From NCBI RefSeq assembly GCF_905220565.1, contig NC_059417.1, positions 8,790,518 through 8,854,517 of the forward strand: a stretch of 64,000 nucleotides of DNA, read 5' to 3'. Below, piece after piece: positions 11,001 to 25,044 of this stretch. This DNA comes from Melitaea cinxia (taxonomy: Eukaryota > Arthropoda > Insecta > Lepidoptera > Nymphalidae). The notes under the pieces are model-generated. The model did no database searches. It was not told the DNA's origin and saw only the letters and a list, made by a program, of their open reading frames with translations. A program made the translations under genes and the position numbers. Within the stretch, counting starts at the first letter, position 1, and every line of letters begins with the position of its first letter.

Positions 11001-14000
11001 GCCATAGTACGGCATTTTTTGGTTCATCACGCCCTTTAAGGCGACCACATATTTACCCTTGAAACATAAATCGTTTCTTTTCAATGTGACTACTTTAATC
11101 TAATGTAATTTTGGAATATATTACATGATATTAATGTATTTCAAGCAGGAAATTCGTTTTGTAATGATGATAATCAGTTCTAAGATATTTTTATAGAAAA
11201 CCTTTATTGATGTTAAAAGTGTGTATATTTTGAATTTCGAATGCTAATATAATAGGCGGAAGTTAAACACAATAGTCAAAAAGAAGAAGGCATTTTTGTA
11301 CCTGATCCAAATCGTAAACCCTTAGCTCTCTACGGCAGAGAACCACGCATTTATATTCATCTATTGGAACTAAATTGATTGGATGTGTTACTCCAACTAT
11401 TTTTCTAACTAGCTTACACCTGTAATAAGATCATTTAAATAGCAATTAATAATTATAGGCCCAAACATATTCAAATTGACCAATGTATTTTTGTAAGTTG
11501 TAGTTAGACTGAAAGTTTTATTAATTTAGTCTTACCTGGTAACATCCCACACACAGATTTCCTCTCGCTCCGTTGATACTGTGGCTACGAATTTCCCCCT
11601 CGTATCAAATCTCACAATCAAATCATAGGACTTAGTATCAAAACCTTCAACCATTGACAAATCCCTTTTTTCTCTATTCTCAACAACCTTCCAAAAGTCC
11701 TCATTAGCCGGATAAAAGGTTGGTACAGGAGGTTCCCAAACTTCTTTTAACCAGTTCTGGACGATGTCGCTATCAAAATCAATGCCATCACGTTGTTTCT
11801 TTTCCATAGTCGTTCTGAGGAGGCCGTAAAACTGCCTATGGTCATAGTCGAGAGCATAGGAATGGGTTTCGAAAACCTCTTTCAGCATTTCTAGATGTTC
11901 TGGTAGAGGGTCGATGTGGACTAGAGCTATGTCTTCGAGAAAGTGGCCGCAATCAGTTGCTGCCAATTTATCGTGAATCCAGTCGAGTTTAGTGAAGTAT
12001 GGTTTATTAGCAAAAGCCTCTGGATCCTCTTTTAATAGATGATAATGTTGGAATGGCAGTTCATCAAACTTTCTGGTATTGTACCTGTAGTTAGAATTTA
12101 TTTTATTTAAATAATATTTTTAAGATTATTACGATTTTTATTAAAAAAAGTATGTACCATTCTTCGGAGAATTTATTCTCTTGTGATACCAATCTACCAG
12201 CCATCTTTGGATCGTTTTCGACGAACCATTTACCCTGTAATGAGAGATGAGAGAAACTTAAACTTTTATTTTATTGTTGAAAATTGTGACAGGTAAAGCT
12301 AGCGACGTCACCTCATAGTAGTCGACGAGCGTCTGGCGCGCGGCCAGCACGTGCGCGTGGTAGCGGTCGGCGGCGACGGCGGCGAGCGCGGCGTCTCTCC
12401 AGCGCGCGGCGCCGCGAACGTCCCCGCGCAGCCAGGGCGCCAGTAGCGCGCTCAACTGCGGCCATAGCAGCGCGCCCGGAGCCCACGGTACTGCGGGAGG
12501 ATCCACAATTATGTGGACTGAGGATTTTTCATACAACATATTCATATCAACCAAAGCCCGCCTATGGACATACCTCAACCTTAGAAAAGATCACAGCCAA
12601 ATAATACTGCTCTTAAGTAGTGTTGTGTTCATGTGGTGTGTAAGATAGCTAAAACTCCTGGTCATGGGATGCTTCTGGATTTGAAGCCTCGTAGGTGTCG
12701 ATAAGCTGCAGTAACCTTAACTTTTGGTAACCTTATTGGGTAGGCCGTAAGCTTGTTTGCAGCAGCATAATCAAAATTTATCACCAAAGACAACCTATCG
12801 TCTACTAGATTTTTTTTTTTTTTTTTTTTTTACAGCCTGTACAGTCCACTGCTGGACATAGGCCTCCACAAGTTTACGCCAAAAATAACGTGAACTCATG
12901 TGTTTTGCCCATAGTCACCACGCTGGGCAGGCGGGTTGGTGACCGCAGTACTGGCTTTGTCGCACCGAAGACGCTGCTGCCCGTCTTCGGCCTGTGTATT
13001 TCGAAGCCAGCAGGTGGATGGTTATCCCGCCATCGGTCGGTTTTTTAAGCTCCAAGGTAGTAGTGGAACTGTGTTATCCCTTAGTCGCCTCTTACGACAC
13101 CCACGGGAAGAGAGGGGGTGGCTAAATTCTTTAGTGCCGTAGCCACACAGCACGCTAGATTTAAAAATAGCAATTTGACAGTTGTCTTCACAAATTTTGG
13201 AGAGAGAGGATAAAGATTCAAATAGTAAAATTTTAAATGTGATTAATATAGTTCTAAGCAGAAGCAGAAGTCAAAAAGAGGAGACAGTAGTACATTTCGA
13301 TTACAATTTGACCAAATTTTAAATATTAATTATATATATAATATAATTTTATCCTGTTGAAATAAAATAGACTTACAATACGTTTCTTCACTCCTGAACA
13401 GCTCATCATGAGCCAACAGATCCAATATTTCCGTATCGTCCAGCCCTCGCCGAGAAGCTGTCAAAAGTGAGAGGCATGCTCTCACTCTTTCAGCTCCGAG
13501 CGCTCCCTCCGTAGTCACTAGAATCTGTTCCAGCTGACCTTCTAAATCTTCACAGATGACCAGCTCAGGGTTAGTCTCCGGTTCAGTCTGTTCAGTGAAT
13601 GTCTCCGCTGATAGAGATATTTGCCACGCTAGGATCTGCAACAACAAAAAAATCCTTTAGGGTCAATGGTTATAATTATAAATCTATACTTTTAATAGTT
13701 TCATACTCAAGTACACTGGTAAGTAAGAAGATTGGCAAATAATATGGTTGATTTTCCAAAAACCATATCTTTTTCATAACTAAGCTTTTGAGCGCTAATC
13801 ATGTAAAAAAAATATTCTGTTCTACGTAAAGTCATTGACGTAAGTACGCTACACAAATCATTTTTTACCTTCTGAAGAATTTGGCTAAAGAAATATGGTC
13901 AATTTAACTTGTGCAAAAATATCACTTGAAATAGCTTAAATCGTACATACTTTAGCATAAAGCGGCAAAGTGCATTTCTGTACAGCTTTTATAGCGGTCT

Positions 14001-17000
14001 CAGGCGGTGAAGCAGCGCCTGTCTTGCTGTAAGTAGCAGCGCAGGCAATCAGTACTGCTTTAGCTTCTTCTGGACCGACAGGCGGAGCTCGAATTACTTT
14101 AGGCCCATCTTCTGATGATAGAACTGCCATAATCGCAGAACTGGATGGTTCATCTTTTTCTGCAAAAGGTTACATTTGTTAACTTCGATGTCAAAGTTCT
14201 ATAAAAAATTTAAGAATACCATTTGTTGCACTAATAGCAGGAAATTGTTATTTGACGTCAGTACTATCCTTTGGTATGTTTACTTAAATATTTATTTAAT
14301 ACAAATATACAGATATCTAGTATACATACAAGATTGATGGTAAAGGCGGACAGATTTTCGAAAAAGAGTCTGCAAACCGTGGTCATGAGTAAATGGTTGG
14401 TTAAAAAAAGGAGAGCGAAAAATAATTTGAAAGTCAAAGCAAAAGTGGCTACTTTTGCTTTGACTTTCAATTTATTATTTAATTATTTTTCCTAGTTTTA
14501 CCTTCAGTGACGGTGACGATCATCTTCACATTATCTGGTAGTCGGGAGGGCAGCCATCTCGCCCCCCTCAGCGCGTCCGCACCCGCTATACACAGTAACA
14601 CTGGCCGAGTGCGGCCCAACGCTTCTAGCAACCTTGCTAACGCTGAAGACAAAGTTGTCGCCTCCTGTGGGTTTAAAATGTCCAACATTTGCAGTTAATA
14701 AAACAAATAAAATATATATAACGTTTTTATATCACTAGGATAGCAATCAAGCGTATAATCCAGCTGATGGTAAGCAAGTACTGTTACTGTTAGAGTAAGG
14801 TTAGCATATGGATGCCTAAAATAACAGGACCCTGTCTCTGTTGTCAATTTAGCATGCCTCAAAAGCTGAAGATTTTTAGTGAAATATTTCCTGCTTTGTC
14901 CTTCCGTACAAAAATTAGTTTCTATTTCCATAGTTTATGTTAAAATTTGTAAATAAAGTCAATTCAATAGCAAAGCTGAATTTTTTGTTCCGTTAGTTAT
15001 TTTTCTCGTGTAAACAGTTGTGAAAATTATTTATTCTATCAAAAACTATGATTTTCTTTCTGAATCTTTAAATTATATATTTACTTATATGCTGATATAA
15101 GCCAGCTATATTCACGAGACGCTTTCAATCCATTTGATGAAACGTGACAGTTCCATATTTGGTTTAGCCTGGATTTAGTGTTTATATACGTCTGGGAAGC
15201 GTATGACACACGTGTAACGGCTGCCTTGCGCCCGGTCCTTGAGCGATGGATGCGCCGTAAGCGCAAGCCCTTCACCTTCCGTCTGACGCAAGTTCTCACC
15301 GGGCACGGCTGCTTTGGTGAATACTTGTGTCGGACGGCCCAAAGGGAGCCGACGACTGGATGTCACGATTGTGGCGCGGCGGTGGACTCGGCCCAGCACA
15401 CCCTCGAGGTGTGTCCGAGATGGGCGGCGCTGCGTCGCGATCTGACGACAGTCCTCGGAGGGCACTTGTCACCATCGAGCGTCATCACTGCGATGCTCGG
15501 CGCCAACGAGTCTTGGAAAGCGATGGTCTCCTTCTGCGAGACAGTAATGTCCCAGAAGGAGAATGACGAGCGGATGAGAGAGGAGGCCGCCGATAAGGCC
15601 TCTCTCCGCAGGCGACGAACAAAGATGCGTAGGATGGGCTACTAAATGCGCCTCCAGTAATGCCCCTGTGCCCGTGTCGGGCCGGGATGGGAACCCGGTC
15701 CTGCTAGACATGGCGTCTTCGGGATTGTTCAGAGGTGAGCCGGACAGTCCCCATGGAGGAGAAGTCTGGCGTTTTCGCCGAGGCCAGCCTGTCGCTTGAG
15801 GGATCCTGTTGCCTGCAGATTCGGGACCCTCCAATTAAAGCGGCTGAAGGCTTCCGCAGGGGTTTGGTCGGTATTGCACCCCCAAGTGCTGAAGCCGACA
15901 TATGGTCTAGGACTGCCTAACCGGGCACCCGTAATGGATTCCCCTGCGATACCAAAAAAAAGCGTGGTGCACTTAGCTGCGATCTTTGTCCAATATGGAG
16001 AAAGAGGTCTATGCCCAGCGGTAGGATGTTTCAGGCTAAATCAAATCAAATCAAATTCTTAGAAATGAAATGTGCGTACATTACGTCCTCGATATACGGT
16101 GCCGTAGTGAAGTACGTGCAGTTGGTCCACAATTGACTTTAGGAGCTGGTGAGAGCTGCTCGACTGCGGCGTCAGACCTACGAACCTATGAAGATTGTTT
16201 TTGAGTATTTGATAATTATGGACCTGATGGCCTGACGTTATGTACATTTACGTGCCCTTAAAATAGCACTATTACTATAGTAATAAATACAAGGGTATGG
16301 GTAAAGGGGATGATATTAATAATAAGTGGGACGTATAAGTAAGTGTATACTATGTATACAAATAACGGTGAATATAGAGTGATATCAAAAAATATGAAAA
16401 ATAATACTAATTTTGTGTAAATGTTTGTTAAAGTAAGTAAGACCAGTGCTCGTATTCCAGATCCACGTGCATAAAATTAATGATTATAATAAAATGACCT
16501 TTTTTTAAAATTTCGGATCTTTCTACATCTGTATCAATATTAAATAAATAAACGGCACAAACTCAAACCACCCTCAAACCTCAACTCAAGGCCAACGTGC
16601 CGTCAAATAGTCCATATTAGAGAAAGATTGTATTCAAATTAACTTCTAACTATTAGAGGCCTTCTATCAACTACGTCACATGTTAAGGGGTAGGGTATGG
16701 GGTTGACAAAGTGCGACAGTATGTGACAAAAGGTGTGGAGGGGTTCAAAAATGTGTGACATTACATTTCAAAATGAAATATATAATTGTTAGTTAAAGGA
16801 AAGAAAAGTAATATCGAATCTGATGTCTTAATTTAATAAATAAGAATTTATAGATGTGAAATGGCAAAATATGTGACGTCATTCTAGCTAAGTTAGGATC
16901 CTCATAATGTGACCAAGTGTAACAAGGAAGGGGGAGGGGTCAAAAATCGTGAAATTGGTGTGATGTAATTTATGGATCATCATCATCATCATCATCATCA

Positions 17001-20000
17001 TTTCAGCCTATCACAGTCCACTGCTGGACATAGGCCTCCACAAGTTCACGCCAAAAATGGTGTGAACTCATGTATGTTACCTGTAGTCACCACGCTGGGC
17101 AGGCGGATTGGTGACCGAAATGAATGCGTGAATTTATGGATGGCCCCATAGTAATCAACACTAAGTGATACTATTCGCAACAGAGAAGATAGTACGCGAT
17201 GTCAAGGCATTACCTCTGATGATAATTTGAACAGCTCAATGTGGCAATCAATTTATCTTCTAATATATTAATGCTAACTATCGCGACAAAAAAATATAAC
17301 ATGACCATGTGTAATAAAATTGCATAATCATAATTGTTTTTTGAGGTAAAACTTCTTAACGCACGCTTGCCTTTGGGAGTAAGCTGGTGAATGCGTGACG
17401 TGATCGTTATGAAAAGTGTGATCGGGTGAGGCGAACAGAGCAAGAAAGAGAGGTGCAAACACTCATTTTCTTTCTCTAAACCTCATAACCAGTTACGTTT
17501 CGCATATCTAAGACACAATGCAGGCCTATTGTGCAGGTCTATTGCTAAAGTAGTTTTACTTCAGTCGTTTGTACTTTAGTACACTCGGTTTTTTTTGTTT
17601 TTTTCTTCCTGCAATAAATTTTCTATACATATTTCATGTAGATACTCAATTGAGTGTATAGTATATTCGTACCTTAGTATGAGAGCAACATCAGGCAGTA
17701 CAGAGTGCGCGAGTGTCGCCGCTCGAGCCAACAACGTCGCCTTGCCACAACCGGCGCCGCCGAGCAAAGCGAGTGGCACTGAACTCTCTCCACGCACATA
17801 CCTGTTTACAATATGTAAAGTTTTAAAACAATTTTGCGTTTAAGTGTGCGGGTTTTGCGCAGATAAAAACGTACACTTAGTGACGTTGACTTTTTTAAAC
17901 TTTTATCGATGTGTTCATTTTCTATTAAAAACTTGTAAATTCAGTTATAGGTATATGCGGTTTGTTTTTTTGAACACGTTTTTCTCTGGAACTACTGGAT
18001 CGAAACGAGAAATTATGTTTGGGTTCAATAGTCCATTTACTGAGAAAGCTTATCGGTTAAATACTATTGTAGTACTTAGTAGTTGAGACGCCGCGTTGGC
18101 GCAACGGTTACAGCCATGGATTACATGGATACAGCCTGTTGCGCTGGCGGTTGCGGGTTCGATCCTCGCACATGACAAACATTTGTATTGGCCATACAGG
18201 TGTTTGCCGTGGCCTGGGTGTTTGTACAGTCCTTGTGGGTCCCTCGGAGAGCATGTTAAGCCGTCGGTCCCGGTTGTTATCATGTACACCTGATAGCGAT
18301 CGTTACTCATAGTAGGGAATATATCCGCCAACCCGCATTGGAGCAGCGTGGTGGATTAAGCTCTGATCCTACTCCTACATGGAAAAACAGGCATATGCCC
18401 AGTAGTGGGATATTACAAGCTAAAGCGTACTTAGTAGTTTTTCCCTCAAATTTATGCGGGTGATACTGCGGCCTGCGGGGCAAAGTTAGTGTACTCATAA
18501 TTTTAGAACCAGGCACAAAAAACTAATAAGATCAGGACTTTATCTTCGATTCTGGTACGTGATGTTATTTTCATGATACTTACGTTTTGAGTTCGTTGAG
18601 AGTGATTTCTCGGTTGGACGTGCACTGAGTCACTTTTTGGCAAAACGAGAGATGCTCACTCACTTCATCGAACAGACTGTAACGTGAAATAAAAACATTG
18701 ATATTGCTTGGTGGATATTTGTGTTTATACAAATATTTATTTTTGCTGTGGGTATTAGACCTTGACGTTTGCCACTTAGAGCTTGTGAAGTTGCTATACC
18801 CGGTTGTTATACCACTTGAATGTAATCGATGTTTCTGTATCACTGTATGGAATCAATGCTTTTTTTCCACTCTATGGAGAAGAGGCCTTGTCCAGAGGTG
18901 TTTATTTAATATTATAAATAGTCCAGCAGCCGCCGAATGTTTTTTTTTGACGACGGATAAGACGCTCATCTTTTTTCTATGTGAAATATTTCAATACGAG
19001 TAGTTATTCGGTAGTTCATCAAACTAGATACAATCACTATCTTTTAGCTATTTCCGTAGAAAAATATGAGCTGATAAGCTGTGTGGCTACGACAATAAAG
19101 AATATAGCCACCCCTCTCTTCCCGTGGGTATCTTATGAGGCGACTAAGGGATAACACAGTTCCACTACCACCTTGGAACTAAAAAAGCCGACCAATGACG
19201 GGATAACCATCCAACTGCTGGCTTTGAAATACACAGGCCGAAGATGGGCAGCAGCGTCTTCGGCGCGACGAAGCCAGCCCTACGATCACCAACTCACCTG
19301 CCCAGCGTGGTGACTATGGGCAGCACAAATGAGTTAACGCTATTTTTGGCGTGAACTTGTGGAGGCCTATGTCCAGCAGTGGACTACGATAGGCTAAAGT
19401 GAGTGAGTAAAAAAATATGAATGAAATCAAAAGGTAAGTAATACGTTATACCTGGTAGGTATTCCGCAATACCCAGCAGGGGTCTCCGAATCTGCTACGA
19501 GGGCGTCGAACAACGCATCAAGTCGTTCACAAAGAGCTGTTTTAACGCCTGTTGCGTACTCCTCATCAGCACTAGGTCCATTCGGACGACCACGCACACT
19601 GCCTCTTATTATATTACGCTCGCTGAGATGAAGCTGAAACATAAAGAATACTTTGTGTTATTAATCGGAGTCGCGATTTTTTCTTAGAACTTTTGACTAG
19701 GTGGACCGATTTCGATGTTTTTTTTTTTAAATTGATGATGATGAAGATGATTGAGTGATGACTAGTACTTTTCGAGCTATATCTAATAATGCGTATTTAA
19801 TTGACTATTTTTTCGTCTACTTACGTTGCATTACTTGTCGATGTAATTGAAGTCAGTTTTTTTTTCGTTTTCGAGCAAACATAATTATCTATATCAATCC
19901 ATTTTTCTCCCAAACGGTTCATAAGTAAAACGATTCCTTTAATGAACATAATAATAATAATAATAATAATAAAAACTCTTTATTGTACACCGAGAGTGAG

Positions 20001-23000
20001 CAAAATTACTAAAATAAAAACGAGAGATACGAACGAAAGGCGGCCTTATCGCTAATGAGCGATCTCTTCCAGGCAACCTTTGGGCAGAGGAAATGATATA
20101 TAATGTAGACGGTTTAGCTGTTCAGTTTTACCTAAACATATACAATATATTTAGACAAATAAATAATGTAAAAAAAATCAAAAATCAAAATAAAGTATAT
20201 GTACGTACATGACATATATAAATGGAAAGTTGTAATAGACATTAGACGTATATAAAGTTAATGAATTATTGTGATAAGATTCAAAGTGAGGACAGGGGAT
20301 AATATGGAGAATATAGGAAATGGGTTAAAGTCCGAGGATTGGAGTGTACCTTGAGGTCCTTCTGCAAGTTGGCGAGGCGGCGCTGCAGCTCGCGCTGGTG
20401 GTCGGCGTCGGCGTCGGGCGGCTCGGGCGCGCACGCGCGGCACACCCACACGCAGCGCCGCGCCGCCTCGCCGCTCATCAGCACCGTGTGCTGCACCTCC
20501 TGCGCGCGACCACATGGCTCTGGCTCGGGGCTTTGCTCACTGTACCCTTTAGGGGACCTCCCTACCGAGCGTACTACTTCTAGCTCGACGTTTTATGTAG
20601 ATGTCACATGTTTCCGAGGAACTTTATGGACCGAGCATACCGGTTTTGGCTCGTGGATGTACACAGATTTGCCTTTCGAGGAAATTTCAAGAGCCAAGGT
20701 TACTAGTTCTGACTTGTGGTTTTACCACATTTTGTCGGAAATTACACAGTGATATTACCTGTTTTGTAATCTGAGTCTTCGACTAAAAGTACTGGTACAA
20801 AATTTTCTGAGCTTTATTTACAAATCTTCTTCTAATACTAAATACTAATGAATTAAATTAAACTAGTTTAGTTTATTGATTACCGTCTGAAATGCGGTTG
20901 TTATTTTTTATCATTTCTATCTATATTTATCAGTCGACTGTTGTTTAAGACATAGTCATTAGTATACTTTAGGATCAGACGACTGTGTTTATATAAAAAC
21001 CAAAAAAAAATGCACATCTCTCGAATTCTTTATGAATAAATACATTTACATACCAATTTACAATTATTGAAGGCACCTTGTTTGACAGGTACGAACAGTT
21101 TGTATTGGAAAATAAAATTGATTATTTTACTACTTCACTTGCATTTTTTTTTATATTTTCGTACCTTTTAAAAGATTTTAACAACTATACTTACAAATAT
21201 ATATTACATAGACTAAGTATATAGATGTTACCAGTTCCTACAAGGAGAAAGAGGCATATATCGAGCAGTGGAATGTTCCAGGGTCAATCGTTACCTGTTC
21301 CAAGACAGTGGTGAGGTAGGCGTCGCAGGCCTCCTGCGGCAGCGTGCGCACGAGCACGCCGAGCGTGCGCGCCATCTCGCGCCGCCAGCGCGCCGGCGCG
21401 CCGCGCACCAGCCGGTAGCACGGCGGCGTCGTGCTGCTGTCCAGGCTGTACCTGGGGACCGCGACTTACATCGGGACCTACTCATTTGATACGGGTTATT
21501 TACTAGGTTAGGTAGGGGGTTATACAACTAGGTTAATAAATAGCTGTTTAAGTTTCTTTGTTAAACCATCGTATAGCATGAATACAATGAGAATTGTTTG
21601 GAAACAACGTACTGGTTTACGTATCGTTTTCAAAGTTAAGTAATATTTGAAGAGCCAGACGGTACACACTACACTTGTAGGAGAGTAGTTTGCGTTAGGC
21701 TTTGTTCAGGTCTTACTTGAATTATCAATTATTCCTAGAACGTGGAAACAGTTGGTAGGAATAGTACGACAAAAAATAATTTTGAATTAGTTATTTTGAC
21801 CTAATTCATAAGAAATGTACTATTGTGTAAACTTTTTAAATTTAATTTTTTCTTTTTTTTATTAGGGAAAGTGTAAAGTACATACTAAAAGTTTTCTTTG
21901 AAATATTACATTTTTTATATGCAACTAGGTCGGCAAACAAGCGTATAAACTCACTTGATGAGCGATTACCGTAGCCTAAAGACGCCTGCAACACTAGAAG
22001 CATCGCAAGCGCGTTGTCTACCCTATCTCCAATCCCCTTAAGGCACTAAAATATTACTCGTACAGTATCCCTTTGTACCTTGTGATATTTTGTTAAAATC
22101 TATCTGCTATGTATTATTTCTGTTTGGTGTACAATAAAGTGTAGTGTTATGTTATATTATGTTACCCGTTGGCGTGAGCATTCCAGTGACATTGTCGTGG
22201 TTGCATTTATTTTTTTCATATAACAAATATTTAAAAATCGATAAGGAACATTTTTTACATAATTTTTACATATTTTTCGATAGGAAAATTAATTAGAAAA
22301 CTATCAAATTTTTAAATAATTGAACCACCAAGTAAAATCAACGGAAGTATATCTCTAAGGTCTTACCATTTGTTCAACAATGTCTTGTCATTCTCATCTT
22401 CGGCCGTTTCTATAGCGGCTTCAAAATCAGCGCATTCTAGAGTGTGTGGCAGTAGCGGAGTTCCCAGGCTTGCGTTTAAGAACAATACTGGAACCACTGC
22501 GCCTAATTCTGATTGACCTGTAATTAGAATTTTATAATTTTAGCCGACTTCAAATAAGGATAAGGTGAACAGATTTTGATGATTATTTTTTTAATCGATA
22601 TCTGGTTTTGTTGTGTAGTCTCATTTAAATTTGACCGAGATCTGACTTTTTGAGTAATCTCTAATAATACGTATTTAGTTAATTTATTTTTTCGACTAAC
22701 TACTATTAATTGAAATCGGTTTATATACGGTCTGGGTGTTTGTGCAGTCCTTGTGGGTCTCCCCAACGTGCCTAGGTGAGCACGTTAAGTCGTCGGTCGC
22801 GGTTGTTATCATGTACACCCGATAGCGATCGTTACTCAAAGTAGGAATATATCCGCCAACCCGCATTAGAAAAGCGTGGTGGATTAAGCTCTGATCCTTC
22901 TTTTTCACGGGGAAAGAGGCCTATGCCTAAGAGTGGGATATTACAGGCTGGAGCGTATTTGTGCTAAGACAGAAGAGATGATTTTGCCAAACGTACATAA

Positions 23001-24952
23001 AATGGAGAAGATATAAAAGAGATATGAATCTCTATATATAATTGGTAAAGTATTTTATTCTTTTTTTATTCAGATGATTATTTTTCTGTTAGATACAAAA
23101 ATTAAATCCTGCAAAGTTGACATTAGTTGGCTTATTTAGTTGGCTTTATAAGTTTATAAATTTGTTCCTCTAAATGAAGTTATGGCTATAAATAAAATAA
23201 GAGCTTGGGAGTTGAGGGGTCGGGGGGACCGAATTCAAGTACTTAAAGAGTACTTTTTCGGTTAAAATAAAAATCACCGAAATCGGTCTACCCAGTCAAC
23301 AGTTCTGAGGTAACTAACATACATAAGAAAGAAGGAAATAGACTGTATGCTTAAGACCTTCATTGGCAATAGCAATCAAGCAAAAACGCAATAAGTCCCG
23401 AATTCACCTGATAGAGCCTTTTTTACCTTAGAGCCTGACTAACCAGCCTAAATAACTACCATCGAAAAAATGTGTGTGCGCCAATAGATATTTTCACTTA
23501 AAAAAATACAATCGAAAATGGAGAATCTCCTCCTAAAGTCAGTTAAAAACAGTTTTATATTGCATTGTCTGCACAACTGTTTAAAATACTTTTTGTGTAC
23601 ACTTACGAGCTAATTCAGTTATACACAGAACAGGGAAGCGGTGGTCGCGCTGTTGTTCCAGCGGAGACCGCCAATGCAAGTCGGCCACGTGCACGCGCCA
23701 GCCGCGTTTGCGCGCGCGAACGCGCAGTCTTGTCGCTACTCCGCAGTGCAACGCGCCCTTCTCAGCACAACAGTCTGTAAGCAAGGTTTTTTGAATATAT
23801 GAATTTGTTATATTGGTATTTTATGTTATTATAATAAATTTATTTTGAAATAAATTTATTTACAATACGCAAAGTAACGCCTAATGGTAAGCGTATATAT
23901 CGTAGATACCGTAGCTTACAAGACGCCTTTAACACTCTATCCATCGACTCTACTCACAACTGGGGTTTCTGGTTTCTCAATCGTTTTATTTCTCGAGGCA
24001 TGAGAATTCCCTCAGCATTTCTCGAGTATTCTCGTATTTTCAGTATCTCGAGAAAACTTAAATTTTTAATTAAACAAGATGTTTTTTTTTTAATTTTTAA
24101 TTTTTTACAAATAGCACCGATGCATGAAATTTCCTTAATTAATTAAAACATGTCTATGTGTGTCTATGTCCGTGTACCGTGTCGTATCCATATGTATTTA
24201 CTAAAAGCGGTTATTTTAATTTTACAAACAGAAACTCCCAATTTTGTTTAATTGTATAGATATATAGATGTTACAATTTATTTTTTACTTCTTCAATGTT
24301 ATTTCAAATCTGAGCAAAGCCTATAAAACTACGAGTAATCTTGTTTAGGCTTTAATTGATTAACAAAGACCTGAGATATGATCAACAAAGAAATCAAGTC
24401 AATCAAGTTCATTTTAACCAGTTTTCCTTAAGAACTATTTCTTAAAGAAAAATGGATAAGATAAACTTTAGAAATACAAGAGCAGTAACAGTATCATCTA
24501 ATAGGCGGTTTCTTATTGTACCGATAATGTTTCCGATAATGCGAAAACATCCTCATTCTCCGTCGATAATAGCTTAATTGCCATTACAGCTTTACACATT
24601 TTTTATGAGTAGGTGTTCGTTGCCCAGTAGACTCACATAACTGAAATACGTTTTTTATCAAGTTTCTAAATATTTGAGTGTGACTGATTTTGTCAGCCGA
24701 AGATTCAGCTATCTGGACGGCCTTTTTACCCACCCCAAGCTACTTTAGCTACTTTATTCACCTTAGGAACGCAACGCTACAGATCAGTATTATTTAGCTG
24801 TAATCTTCTGTAAGCTAAGGCTCCAAACTTTTAGCAAGACATTTCCCGCTGTGCTCTCTCTCGAAAAAAATATTCTTTGTACTTTCATGATTCAGGGGAC
24901 TATTAACTGGATATTTATCCTATTGGAATCTCCAATTGTGCAGTGTTTATTA

Positions 24953-25044
<92 letters not shown>

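Noticed and set aside
12936..13142. ORF with a Ser/Arg/Pro-rich product, also seen at 25063-25305
   Set aside because: It is inside the RTE 3' unit and recurs with each copy; it shows no protein family.
15304..15901. Overlapping ORFs on both strands around the R1-like fragment
   Set aside because: Shadow frames of the GC-rich LINE sequence; only 15178-15645 (+) shows LINE motifs.
18050..18331. ORFs within SINE copies (also 6520-6777, 22696-22908, 46060-46290)
   Set aside because: They translate the SINE body; the same peptide recurs with every copy.
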